Origin: Selaginella moellendorffii
Taxonomy: Eukaryota > Streptophyta > Lycopodiopsida > Selaginellales > Selaginellaceae
Length of the DNA: 64,000 bases
NCBI RefSeq assembly: GCF_000143415.4
Contig: NW_003314299.1
Coordinates: 1,015,963-1,079,962, forward strand
Reading direction: 5' to 3'
Shown: positions 21,696 to 32,974 of the stretch, in pieces
How positions within the stretch are numbered: position 1 is the first letter of the stretch
How the letters are laid out: each line of letters begins with the position of its first letter
Notes under the pieces: generated by a model
Told to the model about the DNA's origin: nothing
The model's database searches: none
What the model saw: the letters and a program-made list of their open reading frames with translations, nothing else
Translations under genes and position numbers: made by a program

Positions 21696-23109
21696 ATGAT
21701 AAATGTGAAGATGGATCTAGGGCAGCTAATAATGAAGAGCTTTGAGTGAAATCCTTGCAAATTTTTTTTTAGTCTAGGCCTTGGGAAGCTGGGAAAGAAA
21801 ATTGTGAACAACCTTTCACATTTTGACTCTAAAGTTTTATGTGAGTCTCAAGCCAGTAAAGTGGTGTAAATAGTAAATATTAAACTTTGTGTTGCTATTC
21901 CCTAGGAAGGTGAATATTGTCCTAGATAAAATTGGTCATAAACCAAGTTCTTTCTTCTCCTGGAATTATCAGAAATTAAATTAAATTTAAAATTAAATAA
22001 CTTCTGAATGAACTCAAGTTAATTAGTAAAATCTACAGCCAAATTATTATGTTTTTGATTAATAATTTTACTAAGAGTTGGTATAATTGATTGTAAACAA
22101 TTTCGTCCTAGATTTTTTTGGGCAATACTAAAATAATAATCTATAACCATAAGGAGGAGTTGCTAATTGTTAGATCCAGCCAATGGCATGGGTAACTATC
22201 AAAGGGTTATTTGTTAACTATGTCTTACTGAATAATACTATAGAGGGAGGTTGCTGATTGTCTAGGCGAGATAAGAAGTTGTTATAGCACATGTCATAGG
22301 CATGTGTTAACTGGGATTGACACTCAACTTTTTAAACTGTCAATCCAGCCAATGAAGGTCATTTTTTTAACCATGTTTTAGCTAATTTCTATCCTAAAAG
22401 AAAAATTGCACTTACTTGGGCAAGATGGGGATTCTAGGGCATTTTCTATGGGTGTGCAATGGCATCATAAGTGAAGGAGTATATTAATATTTATGCTCAG
22501 GAAAATTAGTGATGTCAAGTTAATCAAGTCAATGGTATCTCCTAGTTCCCCATAATGCTCAAACTCATTGACTTTAAAAGATTGGTTTCAAGCTAAATTT
22601 TAAGTATTTTCAAAGATTGGAAAATGAGTCTTAGCAATGTGTGTTTTGTTAGAGTTCACTGGCTCAAAATCATCATCTAATCAAAAGCAATTACCCATGC
22701 TCTAGGATGGGCACTTATGATGTGTTACATTGCAGTAGATAAGAGACTAGAGGAAGCTCAAAGAAAAGAAAGGATTGATGGCATAGCAATTTTGATGGTG
22801 ATGTTTTGGTATATTGATTAGTTTAAATATTATTATTGTGATTAAAATTATCACTTTAACTTTAGCACTATCAAAAATTTCTTGATTTTCTATAAATGGA
22901 TATTGGTATTCTCTTGACCATTTAAGAAAATTGAAAACCAATTACTTTATTTTTACCTTTTCTAAGATGTATAATCTTAAAAAAAGAAGTCTTTGTGTTA
23001 GTGGTGGAAGGCTTTGCCAACCACCCAATATTTACTAGGAAATTGCTAATATTTATATAGGTAAAATTTAAGAATAAGAATCTATGCCTTTTGCAACTAT
23101 CAGATTGCA
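21696..23109. other. AT-rich intergenic DNA
   Basis: I see no gene, RNA or clear repeat here. It is the centre of a large inverted repeat whose arms carry BAHD copies B and C. Confidence 0.6.
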
Positions 23110-23612
23110 AGTCCAAGCCAGCCTTAGTTTCTATAGTACCTAGGAAAATTAGGATGATGTTTGTCTACCAATGGAATTCTAGCACATCTTTGTTTGTTAT
23201 TGGATAGAGCAAGGGAAGGCACAAATATGATGAGACCATAAGGGACAATTGGCACTAAACTAAAGAAGTCTCCAACACAAAAACTTTGAGCATGAGAAAG
23301 ACCACAAAAAGATATTGAGATTCCCAAACATAAAAAATCGTGCCAATTGTGTCTTTGGCCAATATAATTCACAGCCAATTGCCCTTGAGCTGCCCTATGA
23401 GAGCATGACAGCTGTTGCTCACCCAGCTCATCGCCCAAGATACATGTTGCACTTTGTTCTTCTCTGGCAAAATGGTCTGCAAAGATTTGATTGGTTCATT
23501 GCATAGAAAATCTCTAAAAGAAAACAAATAATATATAAAGAGTAAAATAAGGTTACAAATAAATAAATTACCAACACCAATTCTCAAACCCCATATGAAC
23601 CAGTGATCATTC
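23110..23612 (-). repeat. BAHD downstream flank (unit C)
   Basis: 23110-23240 is the inverse of about 345-470. 23240-23600 is the inverse of the sequence after BAHD copies A and B (for example 5150-5530 and 19270-19640). No gene is supported. Confidence 0.65.
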
Positions 23613-25028
23613 CTACGATCCCAGAGTAGTATACTTGCAGAAGAATTCATGGTTTACAAGCTTCTTCATATGGATTGCAGGTAGCGAGATGAGCAGCCGC
23701 CGGTGCCTTCCTCCTCTTGGGCTGGGGAGAATCACCGTCACACCGTTCCCATACCACGGCGGCTGCATTACCAGAGAGTAGTGTACAGTCTTTCCCCATC
23801 CAAAATCAACGCTGTACACAGGGAAACTGTGCAAGCTCGTGCTGTAGATCCCAGTCCCCGACACAAAATCACCATTTAGATTGATCTTCCTTCCTCTGCC
23901 CAGCTCCATCTCCATCCAATCGATGGCGGATTGCATGTGTTCTTGAGTGGTGCTTAGGATATCCTCGTGGAAGAGCCTCGCAGCGTAGGAGAGATGGCGG
24001 GATTTGATGTCCCCGGCCTTGGCAGTGAGGCATGGCGAGTGGATGCTGTTGCCAATGTACGAGGCTGGGACTGGGGGGTTCCAGCGGTTCTTGCCCTTGA
24101 GAGAGATCGCATAGACGTAGCTTGTGATGATCGAGTCTTGGAGATCTCTGGCCTCGGTGATGGCTTTCCAGATCATGGCGCTCGTTGCCTCGAACGAGGT
24201 TGGAGGGCGGCCATAGCTGTACGGACCACTGTGAACGTCACGGATAAGATCGTCGACTTGGTCAGGATCCATCTCAAACATCTTCACTGCGTACTCGGAT
24301 GTTACGTCGGTTGCTTTGGCCGAATGAGTGTTATAGATCGGAGAGGAGTAGTAGTCGCGGACTGGCAGAATGATCGCTGGGGGCTGCCTGGCCTGGAAAA
24401 TGTTAGAGGCAAAAACCGGAGGCCTCAAAAGCGGCAGGCCTCGGTGGATTTCGGACCAAGCATTCACAAACGCAAAGTTTGAGGATCCATCCAGCACCAG
24501 TTCGGCCACTAAGATCCCCAATGCAATCCCACCACACTTGAACTTCGTCACCTAGATTCAGGAATTCCATGAATATTTAGGAATTAACTGCGATATCAAG
24601 AAACCTGCCTGAACTTTGAAGATCGGAGCAGTGTCTGGATCCGTGATGGCCACTTCCGAAGGATTGAGAAGCTGCTCGATGGAGCAAAACGCCATATTTT
24701 TCCAATCGCTGAAGCTGGCGTCGGGGGCACTCGCCTCCACAAACGAGACGCCAGCGTCGTTGCAATCCACCTCCAGCTTGTGACCATCTTCCGCCCTGCG
24801 CACCCGCCCTGCCAAGACATAAAATGGGACAAGCACTCTGGACAGCGAAGCTCTCAAGCTCTCGACAAGATCATCCCTGCTAGATGGCGGGAAATAATAG
24901 ACTTGCTTGGTGTAATTCTCAAAGGAGATGTGGAAGTCGAGATTGGAGAGCTTGTGAATCCGGGGCTGTGGAGTCGGAGTTTCGGGCTTGACAGTCCAAG
25001 ACCCCAACACCGTCACAACACTAGCCAT
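23613..25028 (-). CDS. BAHD-family acyltransferase (copy C), ExxxD variant
   Basis: Exons 25028-24609 and 24551-23613 give 452 residues with the same layout as copy B: MASVVTVLGSWTV at the start, FKVQ then VTKFKCGGIALG across the intron, DFGWG near residue 389, and FCKYTTLGS at the end. The catalytic box reads AELVLDGSSN, again Glu for His. The 57-nt intron has the same GC donor and AG acceptor. Its LVAELV and LLRPP residues and intron text (CCTAAATATTCATGG) ally it with pseudogene A. It lies in inverted orientation to copy B, with about 4.4 kb between the two stop codons. The TATA box is at about 25058-25071. The frame is open throughout and the gene is probably functional. Confidence 0.9.
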
Positions 25029-25029
25029 G

Positions 25030-25788
25030 GTTGATCATAGGAACATACACAAACGTAATATATATATATAGCAAAGTTTGTACAGTTATAAAATCTTAAA
25101 GGTAAAGGTATTTATATTTATTGTTTTATCTTGAATTTAGTTTTGCATTTTTATTAGTTATAATAATCATTTAAATAATGGGTTTAAAGTAAAAAATGAT
25201 ACGGGTTTGAAGTCATAGAGCTAAAGAGCCAATCCAGCTTTTCCTACAGGCATTCTTCCAGAACAAAGAAGAGCATTCTCTTTCGTAGTCCAAGGCCCAC
25301 GCGAAAGAAACCAATGGCCTAATGAAGAGGTTAAGGGCAAGCCCGTACTGAACTAGTACAATCTGGAGGACTCTTTTGTCCGATGTAAGTAGTATACAGG
25401 TTTCTTCAGAACTGTACAGACCACGTTAGCCACGTGCGTTTATCAATAAGATTGTTACCAAGAATTAAACTCGATCGGACAGTTGCCAATGGTGCGATGA
25501 CCAGCGAATATAAAGTTTAAACAATAGAAATTAGATGCGAACTCACAAAGCTATGGGTTCCACATCGAGAGCTGTAGCGAGCTGTAGCTCTGGAAAAGCA
25601 TCACATGAAAGAACCATCACCTCTAATAACTCCTCTCAGAATCGTACTCGCCTGCCACCAGGGCAGATTACTTACAACTTGCAATATCGTACTCGTCCTC
25701 CCTGCCTGCAAGTGGGCAGCCAGTTGAGATTATTCTGCCCTTGTGAAAAGTGTGCACATCCTGTGCCGTGGGGAGGATCAAATACAAT
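25030..25788. repeat. duplicated flank between BAHD copy C and GGH
   Basis: Inverse of about 3213-3860 of unit A, except for a BAHD promoter at its left end with TATATATATATA at about 25058-25071. No gene is supported. Confidence 0.65.
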
Positions 25789-25861
25789 TCCGTTTCCGGG
25801 ATTTGAACCAGGGTCGCCTGGATGAAAGCCAGGCATCCTGACCCGAATAGACGACGACGGA
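25789..25861 (-). tRNA. tRNA-Glu(UUC)-like sequence
   Basis: Seventy-three nt on the minus strand fit a tRNA-Glu plan: acceptor TCCGTCG and AAACGGA (five of seven pairs), D arm GTCTATTCGGGTCAGGA, anticodon stem CCTGG/CCAGG perfect around loop CTTTCAT (anticodon TTC), T loop TTCAAAT with stem CCTGG/CCCGG (one mismatch). The mismatches in the acceptor and T stem suggest a pseudogene or the head of a tRNA-derived repeat. It lies about 45 bp downstream of the GGH stop codon in the same orientation. Confidence 0.45.
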
Positions 25862-25907
25862 TTAGAGACCTCAGCTAAAATAACAGTAGTTTTATTATCA
25901 GATTGCT

Positions 25908-27405
25908 TCACCAGAAGACGTAAGATTGATCGAAGTGTCCCTTCCTACAAGCACAGTACAAAGAGGCTCTGAGCGATTTTAGATTTTGATGGGAGTAAGT
26001 ACCCGTCTCGGCCGGAATAGATTGGCGAATAGTTGTAGATCAATAGCTGCTCTTCTTCTTCCCAAGAAGCTGTGTGGCTTGACTTCAGAGCCTCGCTACT
26101 CAGACAAACAGTCGACAGTTTATCCTGTCTAATGAGAAGGTGAAGAGAATTACCTGACGAAGAAGCTCGCGGCGCTCTGTGTAATTCGAACGGCATCCGG
26201 AGAGTGAGGTATTCCTTCATATCCCCATTCGAAAGCATTCTTCTGCAAAATCGAGAGAATATCTAAACAAAGAGGTGAAAAACGAGAAAAGCTCTACCTC
26301 GGGATGCCATTGCACACTAGTTACTGGATACTTGCGCCCTTCAATCGTCGAAATATATATCTGAAAATCCAAAGGAACTGATGGCTCAAGAGATTTGGCA
26401 CCGAGAATTACCTTTCCATTCAGGTCAGGAGTTGTAGTTAGCACGTCGAAGAAATCTCTAAGGCGCTGTGTGTCTCTCCAAGCCTGTGGAGATAGACCTT
26501 TCTGCAATCCAAGCCAAAGAAATGAGAAGAAGAAAACACAAAGTAAGTGCTGAGAACCTTACAATGTGATTCTGCATTGCAAGCTTCTCGTGCTCCACCT
26601 TGTCCAGAATGTCCTTAGGAAACCTGGACAAAGAACACTTCACAAGCACATACAAAGAACTGACTCGTTACCACGTAAACATGCTGCGCCCTTTGGCCCA
26701 GTCGCCCACGAAGTTTAGCTCTCCAGCAGCTTTGTGTGCGTTGTAATCGTCCAGGATGGAATGGTTGCCACTGACGATCACGGCTAGAAGTTCCAGACCC
26801 AAGCACGTCCCAAACACGGGAAAATAATCTCCCTTATCATTTGCTTCCAGTGCCCTCTACAAGATCAAACTAAACAATCAAAGACTCTAGTTGCAAAGTC
26901 ACTATCATGAATACTCCTGGAAAAAACAATGGACGAAGAACGAACAAGACGCATTCCAAAGCTAAAGCAAGAGGGAAGAACACAAACCTTGAAGAGAAAC
27001 TCGCCGGCGCGGTAGTAAGGACCATCTTGCAAGCTTGCGCTCCCACCAGCGAACAAAATGCCATTGATCAGCGAGAATTTCTGTGCAAACAAATAAGGGC
27101 AAAGAAATTTAGCTGGAAGTTACCTTCGCTAGCGTCTCCCAAGGCTCGTTGTAAAGCAAAGGAACGGCGCGAGCACCCCCGGCCTCGACGAATTTCACAT
27201 ACGAGGCAGCGATGTAAGATATGTTGGAGCGCCTGGGATCGCCGGGCTCCAGCCTGTTGATGTAGCTCCTGCCATCGCCATCGCCAGGCTGAGTGAGAAT
27301 CCCTATCAGCGGCCGCTTCTCTCGGGATTCTTCGGGTAGCTGGATGATCCTAGCGGCGGCGATCGCAGCGAGCGCGAGGAAGATCGCTACAATGGCTCCT
27401 GCCAT
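25908..27405 (-). CDS. GGH: gamma-glutamyl hydrolase (folate polyglutamate hydrolase), intact
   Basis: Nine exons by splice sites and family alignment: 27405-27124, 27080-26988, 26856-26672, 26623-26563, 26501-26412, 26360-26298, 26242-26154, 26095-26003, 25944-25908; total 330 residues, usual for the family. GGH removes gamma-linked glutamates from folate polyglutamates, mainly in the vacuole. The N-terminus (MAGAIVAIFLALAAIAAA) looks like a signal peptide. Class I amidotransferase-type marks are EKRPLIGILTQPGDGD, the cysteine nucleophile in FGTCLGLELLAV, and the histidine in VQWHPEKNAFEWG. Intron 5 is 51 nt. The last exon is 37 nt and gives the family C-terminus GKGHFDQSYVFW. AATAAA lies at 25896-25891. 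Broken copies lie in units A, B and D. Confidence 0.9.
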
Positions 27406-27439
27406 GGCGACCCTAGCGTAAGAGCCCTAATTCGCGGGA

Positions 27440-27895
27440 AATTCTCGTCCGCGTCAATTGCTAGAGCAGCGGACACACACAAGAAACAAGCAAAGATCGA
27501 GCGCCGCCAAGAGCCAGAAGAAGTAGTTCATATGGTGATCGATCCAGCTCCCGCGTCCGCCACCCTTGCTCGTGATCTTCTCCACCGCAAGAACAAGAAC
27601 ACTACTCTCTAAATCCTTTTCCACCCCCGCCACAACCATGGCCCTTTGCAAGCAGGTCAATTCGCTCTGTTGACCGGTCAACATGCGAAGAACTGGGACG
27701 AGAAAGCCTCTCGTCAAGCGGCACTGTGAGAATGACGGGGCGAGCGATGCCGGGAGCACTTTGAAGCCGGAGATGCGGTTGCGCATTTCTTGCCCCTACT
27801 GCACGAACAGCGTGGATGAAAACGGTGGAGAAGCATTCTGCTGCGAGCGGCGCTGCTAAGATCGCACTGGCGGCGGCATTGTTCTGCAAGCAGCA
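27440..27895 (-). pseudogene. PTR transporter relic (unit C)
   Basis: The minus strand holds QEMRNRISGFKVLPASLA, a shortened LTGQQSELTCLQRA region, then VLVLAVEKITSKGGGRGSW and FFWLLAALDLCLFLVCV. Compared with the complete gene at 31264-32974 it lacks everything before transmembrane segment 7 or so and has large internal deletions, including the FAGRTEFFNEE region. It lies directly upstream of the intact GGH start and may supply part of the GGH promoter. Confidence 0.75.
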
Positions 27896-29045
27896 GTGCT
27901 AGATCGCAGCAGCAGTGGCCGCGATCGCAGCTCGAGGAGATCTAGCCGGTAAGAGACTGATATTGCTGGCGTGACTCGATGCAGTGGAATGAAGCCTAGG
28001 GTGTCTGCTGTCCCATGGAAGACACCCCAGCATCCATTGCCCCTGAGATCCTCTTCTCACAACACTCAAACTTGCACACGAGTCTAGCTGCCTGAAGTAG
28101 AACTTCGGATAATCCAAAGTTTCTGGGAAAGGTGTTTATAGTAGTCACTTCAGTCTAGATTTAAAAAACTTCCGGACCTTCTAGCAGAGCAGAGCCACTG
28201 CCTCACAGATAAATCCGAGGTACAACTTGTAACCATGGTATGTGCTACTTCTCTGCCCCCCTTTTCATTTGTGATGTTGTTAATCCCCCTACAACAACCT
28301 TTACGTAGACCAAATAGCAATGTACGTGACCTATCAAGTAAGACCGGCTTCTCAAGCCAGCTCTTGAATGTATGTTTTTCTGCTTGTTTAAACAAAATGC
28401 AACCTGCATGTGCACTTGCAAAAATGAAACAATCAAAGCATAGCTTTTTATAAATGTTCTTGCTTGTGTATGAGTAGAGGTCAGACAATCCAAGAGCCAT
28501 AATTCTTTGGCTCGCCAACATGGCGCAAGAGAAACCCTGGTGATTCTCCAGCGATATCCTTGTGATTAGAGCTGCCAATGCAGCTGTATGTCACTGCATG
28601 TAAGAATGCCCACTTGAGGCTGGCCAAAACGCTGGGAAAGAAGAAATGTAAATCAAAGAGCTCCTTGCGTGTAATCTTGTCTCACAAGCCACGATTCAAT
28701 GGATATGAAGTGCAGCCACGTGTTGCAAGTTGGTTTCCCCCATAGCACCAATGAGCTTCTTCCATTCCAGCCAGTGTGCCCACTTTTAATTGGCCATCCA
28801 TACATCAACCATAGGAGCACCAAATTCTTCCATATAATCTTTTATAGAGATTTGCTATACATTTGGTCCAGATGCAATGAACCAAGCTGGTAGGCATTAA
28901 GTAAAACACAATGTCCTCGAGGTATGTATCGGAAATATAAACTTTTACATTTTTAAGGATTAAATCCTTGTATTTAAAATAAAATTATTCTATTAAAAAT
29001 CCTTCGTTCAAGAAAAAAATTACCAACACCAATATGAACCAGTAA
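27896..29045. other. intergenic, nothing recognised
   Basis: An open stretch at 28150-28578 on the minus strand has no recognisable family and an odd composition; I do not call it a gene. The right end (about 29020-29045) is the BAHD 3' flank of unit D. Confidence 0.5.
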
Positions 29046-30459
29046 TCATTCCAGAGTAGTATACTTGCGGAAGAATTCATGGTTCACGAGCTTCTTCATA
29101 TGGATTGCAGGCAGCGAGATGAGCAGCCGCCGGTGCCTTCCTCCTCTTGGGCTGGGGAGAATCACCGTCACACCGTTCCCATACCACGGCGGCTGCATTA
29201 CCAGAGAGTAGTGTACAGTCTTTCCCCATCCAAAATCAACGCTGTACACAGGGAAACTGTGCAAGCTCGTGCTGTAGATCCCAGTCCCCGACACAAAATC
29301 ACCATTTAGATTGATCTTCCTTCCTCTGCCCAGCTCCATCTCCATCCAATCGATGGCAGATTGCATGTGTTCTTGAGTGGTGCTTAGGATATCCTCGTGG
29401 AAGAGCCTCGCAGCGTAGGAGAGATGGCGGGATTTGATGTCCCCGGCCTTGGCAGTGAGGCATGGCGAGTGGATGCTGTTGCCAATGTACGAGGCTGGGA
29501 CTGGGGGGTTCCAGCGGTTCTTGCCCTTGAGAGAGATCGCATAGACGTAGCTTGTGATGATCGAGTCTTGGAGATCTCTGGCCTCGGTGATGGCTTTCCA
29601 GATCATGGCGCTCGTTGCCTCGAACGAGGTTGGAGGGCGGCCATAGCTGTACGGACCACTGTGAACGTCTCGGATAAGATCGTCGACTTGGTCAGGATCC
29701 ATCTCAAAAATCTTCACTACGTACTCGCACGTTACGTCGGTTGCTTTGGCCGAGTGAGTGTTATAGATCGGAGAGGAGTAGTAGTCGCGGACTGGCAGAA
29801 TGATCGCTGGGGGCTGCCTGGCCTGGAAAATGTTAGAGGCAAAAACCGGAGGCCTCGAAAGCGGCAGGCCTCGGTGGATTTCGGACCAAGCATTCACAAA
29901 CGCAAAGAATGAGGATCCATCCAGCACCACTTCGGCCGTTAAGATCCCTAATGCGATCCCACCACACTTGAACTTCGTCACCTAGATTCAGGAATTCCAT
30001 GAAATATTGAAGAATTAACTGCGATATCAAGAAACCTGCCTGAACTTTGAAGATCGGAGCAGTGTCTGGATCCGTAATGGCCACTTCCGAAGGATTGAGA
30101 TGCTGCTCGATGGAGCAAAACGCCATGTTTTTCCAATCGCTGAAGCTGGCATCGGGGGCACTCGCCTCCACAAACGAGACGCCAGCGTCGTTGCAATCCA
30201 CCTCCAGCTTGTGACCATCTTCCCCCCTGCGCACTCGTCCTGCCAAGACATAAAACGGGACAAGCACTCTGGACAGCGAAGCTCTCAAGCTCTCGACAAG
30301 ATCATCCCTGCTAGATGGCGGGAAATAGTAGACTTGCTTGGTGTAATTCTCAAAGGAGATGTGGAAGTCGAGATTGGAGAGCTTGTGAATCCGGGGTTGT
30401 GGAGTCGGAGTTTCGGGCTTGACAGTCCAAGACCCCAACACGGTCACAACACTGGCCAT
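29046..30459 (-). CDS. BAHD-family acyltransferase (copy D), ExxxD variant
   Basis: Exons 30459-30040 and 29981-29046 give 451 residues. It starts MASVVTVLG and ends RKYTTLE, one residue shorter than B and C because of a changed last codon region. Motifs are [28 protein letters not shown], the altered box AEVVLDGSSFF with Glu for His, and DFGWG. The 58-nt intron again starts GC. In the box, the SRPP segment and the intron text it agrees with copy B against A and C. A TATATATAA element lies about 30-40 nt upstream at about 30489-30500 (minus strand). The frame is open throughout. Confidence 0.9.
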
Positions 30460-30639
30460 TGTTGACGAGAGAACATACGTACAACCTAAAATATATATAA
30501 CACCAAATCTTTCGTGGGTTCCAGGAAATGCAAAGCCTTGAAAAAATGCGTGCGAACAATGCGTGGCGACGCACGTGGTCCATAGCCACCAACACAGATC
30601 ACGACAAGGACAAAGTCAGCTTTTTTGAAAAGTTGTGTA

Positions 30640-30992
30640 CACTGTGTACACGTTTTGCGCGTTCACTGTGCCTCCTAGCAGCTGCGGTCTGCCCCTCCCT
30701 GCCGTGTCTAAGTCGACATCTCCCCTCTGGTTCAATAGTATCGTATTTGATCATGAAATGTTTTCAGTGGAGAAACAGGACGTCGACGGATGCATGATCT
30801 ATTGTGGCGCAGTCGGGTAGTCTGGGTTAGACGACAACGGATTCTTCCCAAGTGGCTTGTAATTCGAATGGCATCCGGAGAGTGGGGTATTCCTTCGTTT
30901 CGAATGCATTCTTCTGCAAAATCGAGAGAATATAAAAACAAAGAGATGAAAAGCGAGAAAAGCTTTTGTCATTGCACACCAGTTATTGGATA
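30640..30992. pseudogene. GGH 3' fragment and SINE-like repeat (unit D)
   Basis: 30690-30860 is the SINE-like block seen inverted at 17286-17480. 30865-30925 on the minus strand is GGH exon 7 with a small deletion, and 30926-30990 holds intron 6 and the end of exon 6. This is the unit D counterpart of 17047-17285. All other GGH exons are absent. Confidence 0.65.
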
Positions 30993-31165
30993 AAGCACAT
31001 CAAACTGAGGTTCCAACTCATCGACAAAGGCAAAATTCTTCTGGAATTTGTCCTACCAACACGATGCTGGTGGACGTCCTGACCAAGGCTCTACCTCGTG
31101 TAAAGCATCAAGTCTTCCTAAAGACACTCAAGCTAGGTGATGGAAACCTTGAGGAGGAGTGTGGG
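30993..31165 (+). mobile_element. Ty1/copia 3' fragment: RNase H end, purine tract, LTR start
   Basis: The plus strand encodes KHIKLRFQLIDKGKILLEFV and, after a one-base shift, PTNTMLVDVLTKALPRVKHQ, the standard end of copia RNase H. It is followed at about 31143-31153 by TTGAGGAGGAG, the copia purine tract, and then TGTGGGAAGC, a plausible LTR start. The insertion separates the GGH fragment of unit D from the PTR gene. Confidence 0.8.
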
Positions 31166-31263
31166 AAGCACAAGGTCCACGTCACTAACCACATCACATA
31201 TCCTGAGACGGCCGATGATCCCGGCAATTTCCCGTGAATTAGGGCTCTTATGCTATGGTTTTT

Positions 31264-32974
31264 TCATTTCGCCATAGCCCGGAATCTGTAGCAGCGGACA
31301 CACACAAGAAACAAGCCAAGATCAATGGCGACGAGTGCCGCCAAGAGCCAGAAGAAGTAGTCCATATGGTGATCGATCCAGCTCCCGCGTCCGCCACCCT
31401 TGCTCGTGACCTTCTCCACCGCAAGAACAAGAACACTACTGAGATAACTCCCTAGAGCATTTGTAGCGAGCGACAGCGCACCGATCAAACTCCGCATTGC
31501 CTCGGGGGACTCCTCGTTGAAGAACTCGGTCCTCCCGGCAAACGCGAACACTCCAGCGGCGCCCACTAGAAAATACTGTGTCACCTGCCAGAGTATACTC
31601 ACCTGGTGAACCATTGCGTGCGTTTCCACCACCCCCGCCACAACCATGGCCACCATCGCCAGTAAAAGCCCCAGGCCCATCCTTTGCAAGCCGGTCAACC
31701 CACTCTGTTGACCGGCCAACCTGCGAAGAACCGGGACGAGAAGCCTCTCGTAGAGCGGCACTGTGAGAATGACGGCGATGGTGTCAACTGCTGCGAGCGA
31801 TGCCGGGGGCACTTTGAAGCCGGATATGCGGTTGCGCATTTCTTGCCCCTGCTGCACGAACAGCGTCGAGGTCTGGATGAAAACGGTGGAGAAGATGATG
31901 CTCGTCGCCCACACTGGCATCAAGCGGAGGATGATCTTCACCTCCTCGATCTGCGTTACCGTGCATAACCTCCATCCCGTCGGTGGTGAGTTCTCAAACG
32001 CTGTTTGCTCATCGCGAGCGATGGCTGCCGCCTTGTCGAGAAATCCGAATCCAGCAGTGTGCTGAATCTGCTTACTTCCTGGAATGCTGGAACTCTCCCC
32101 TTGTAGCTCATAGAGGGTTGCATTTGCATGCTCGACTTCTATCCTTGTACTTCTGTTTCTGGCAGTTGCAACGAAAACTTGTGCCACCCTGGTTAGCGGG
32201 CTCCCACCCGGTTGCTTGTGCTTGTACCGCGGCCAGCCCATGAGAAAGATCATGGCGGACGCCGTGACCGCCACTGTGGGGATGGCGAACCCGAGCGGCC
32301 AGCTTACTTCCTGCTGGACATATACCAGAGCTGTTCCCGCAATCAGACCTCCGATGTTGGTGAAGAAGTAGCTCCAGTTGAAGAAGCTGGCCTTGTTGCT
32401 TGCTGGATCATCAGACTCTTCCAGTTGAAAAGCACCGAATGATGAAATGCAAGACCTTGGTCCACCGGATCCCACGGCTATGACGTATAACGCTGTGTAA
32501 AGCAAGGCCGGGTTTACTGTTTTGCTGCAAGTATGTGATCCAGTGCTATGGCATGTAGGGTGTAGCAAAGTTGACAAGGTTAGCAAGATCATACCCTGTG
32601 AGTGTAAGGTTGGGCAAAGGTGAGTCTAGAGTGTCTGTGTTTCTTACCGGCAAGTAGATACCGAAAAAGGCGTTGATCGTCCGAAACTCGCCGAGGTAAG
32701 AGTCTGCAAGGAATCCACCCAGTAGAGGGGTAAGATTACAGGTTCCCATCCAGTTTGAGACTGCGTTTGCCGCACTGGCTCTGGATACGTGAAGCTTGCT
32801 AGACATGTAAATCACCATGTTTGTTACAATGGCGTAGTATGCGAGCCGTTCCATGGAGAGAGAAACTAGAAACGCAGAGAAATTAAGAAAGCCATTCAAT
32901 CCTTATGGGAAACAAAGCGTACCAAGGATGAATTTGCAAGCCCACCATCCAGCAGTTCCATGGTGGATGATCAT
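31264..32974 (-). CDS. NPF/PTR-family proton-coupled transporter
   Basis: Exons 32974-32923, 32865-32648 and 32595-31264 give about 533 residues, close to the family's 550-600. NPF proteins are plasma- or vacuolar-membrane symporters of nitrate, peptides or hormones with 12 transmembrane helices. Marks are GWWACKFIL, ERLAYYAIVTNMVIYM, WMGTCNLTPLLGGFLADSYL, LYVIAVGSGGPRSCISSFGA, FFNWSYFFTNIGGL and AGRTEFFNEESPEAM. Introns are 57 and 52 nt. The ExxER proton-coupling motif of helix 1 is altered: the first Glu is Leu (LSMER). The start at 32974 (MIIHHGTAGWW) gives a short N-terminus and rests on splice-site reading. Fragments of this gene occur in units A, B and C. The substrate cannot be predicted. 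Confidence 0.85.

Noticed and set aside
28150-28578. 142-residue minus-strand frame
   Set aside because: No family motif, no splice or promoter support, and overlapping frames on both strands.
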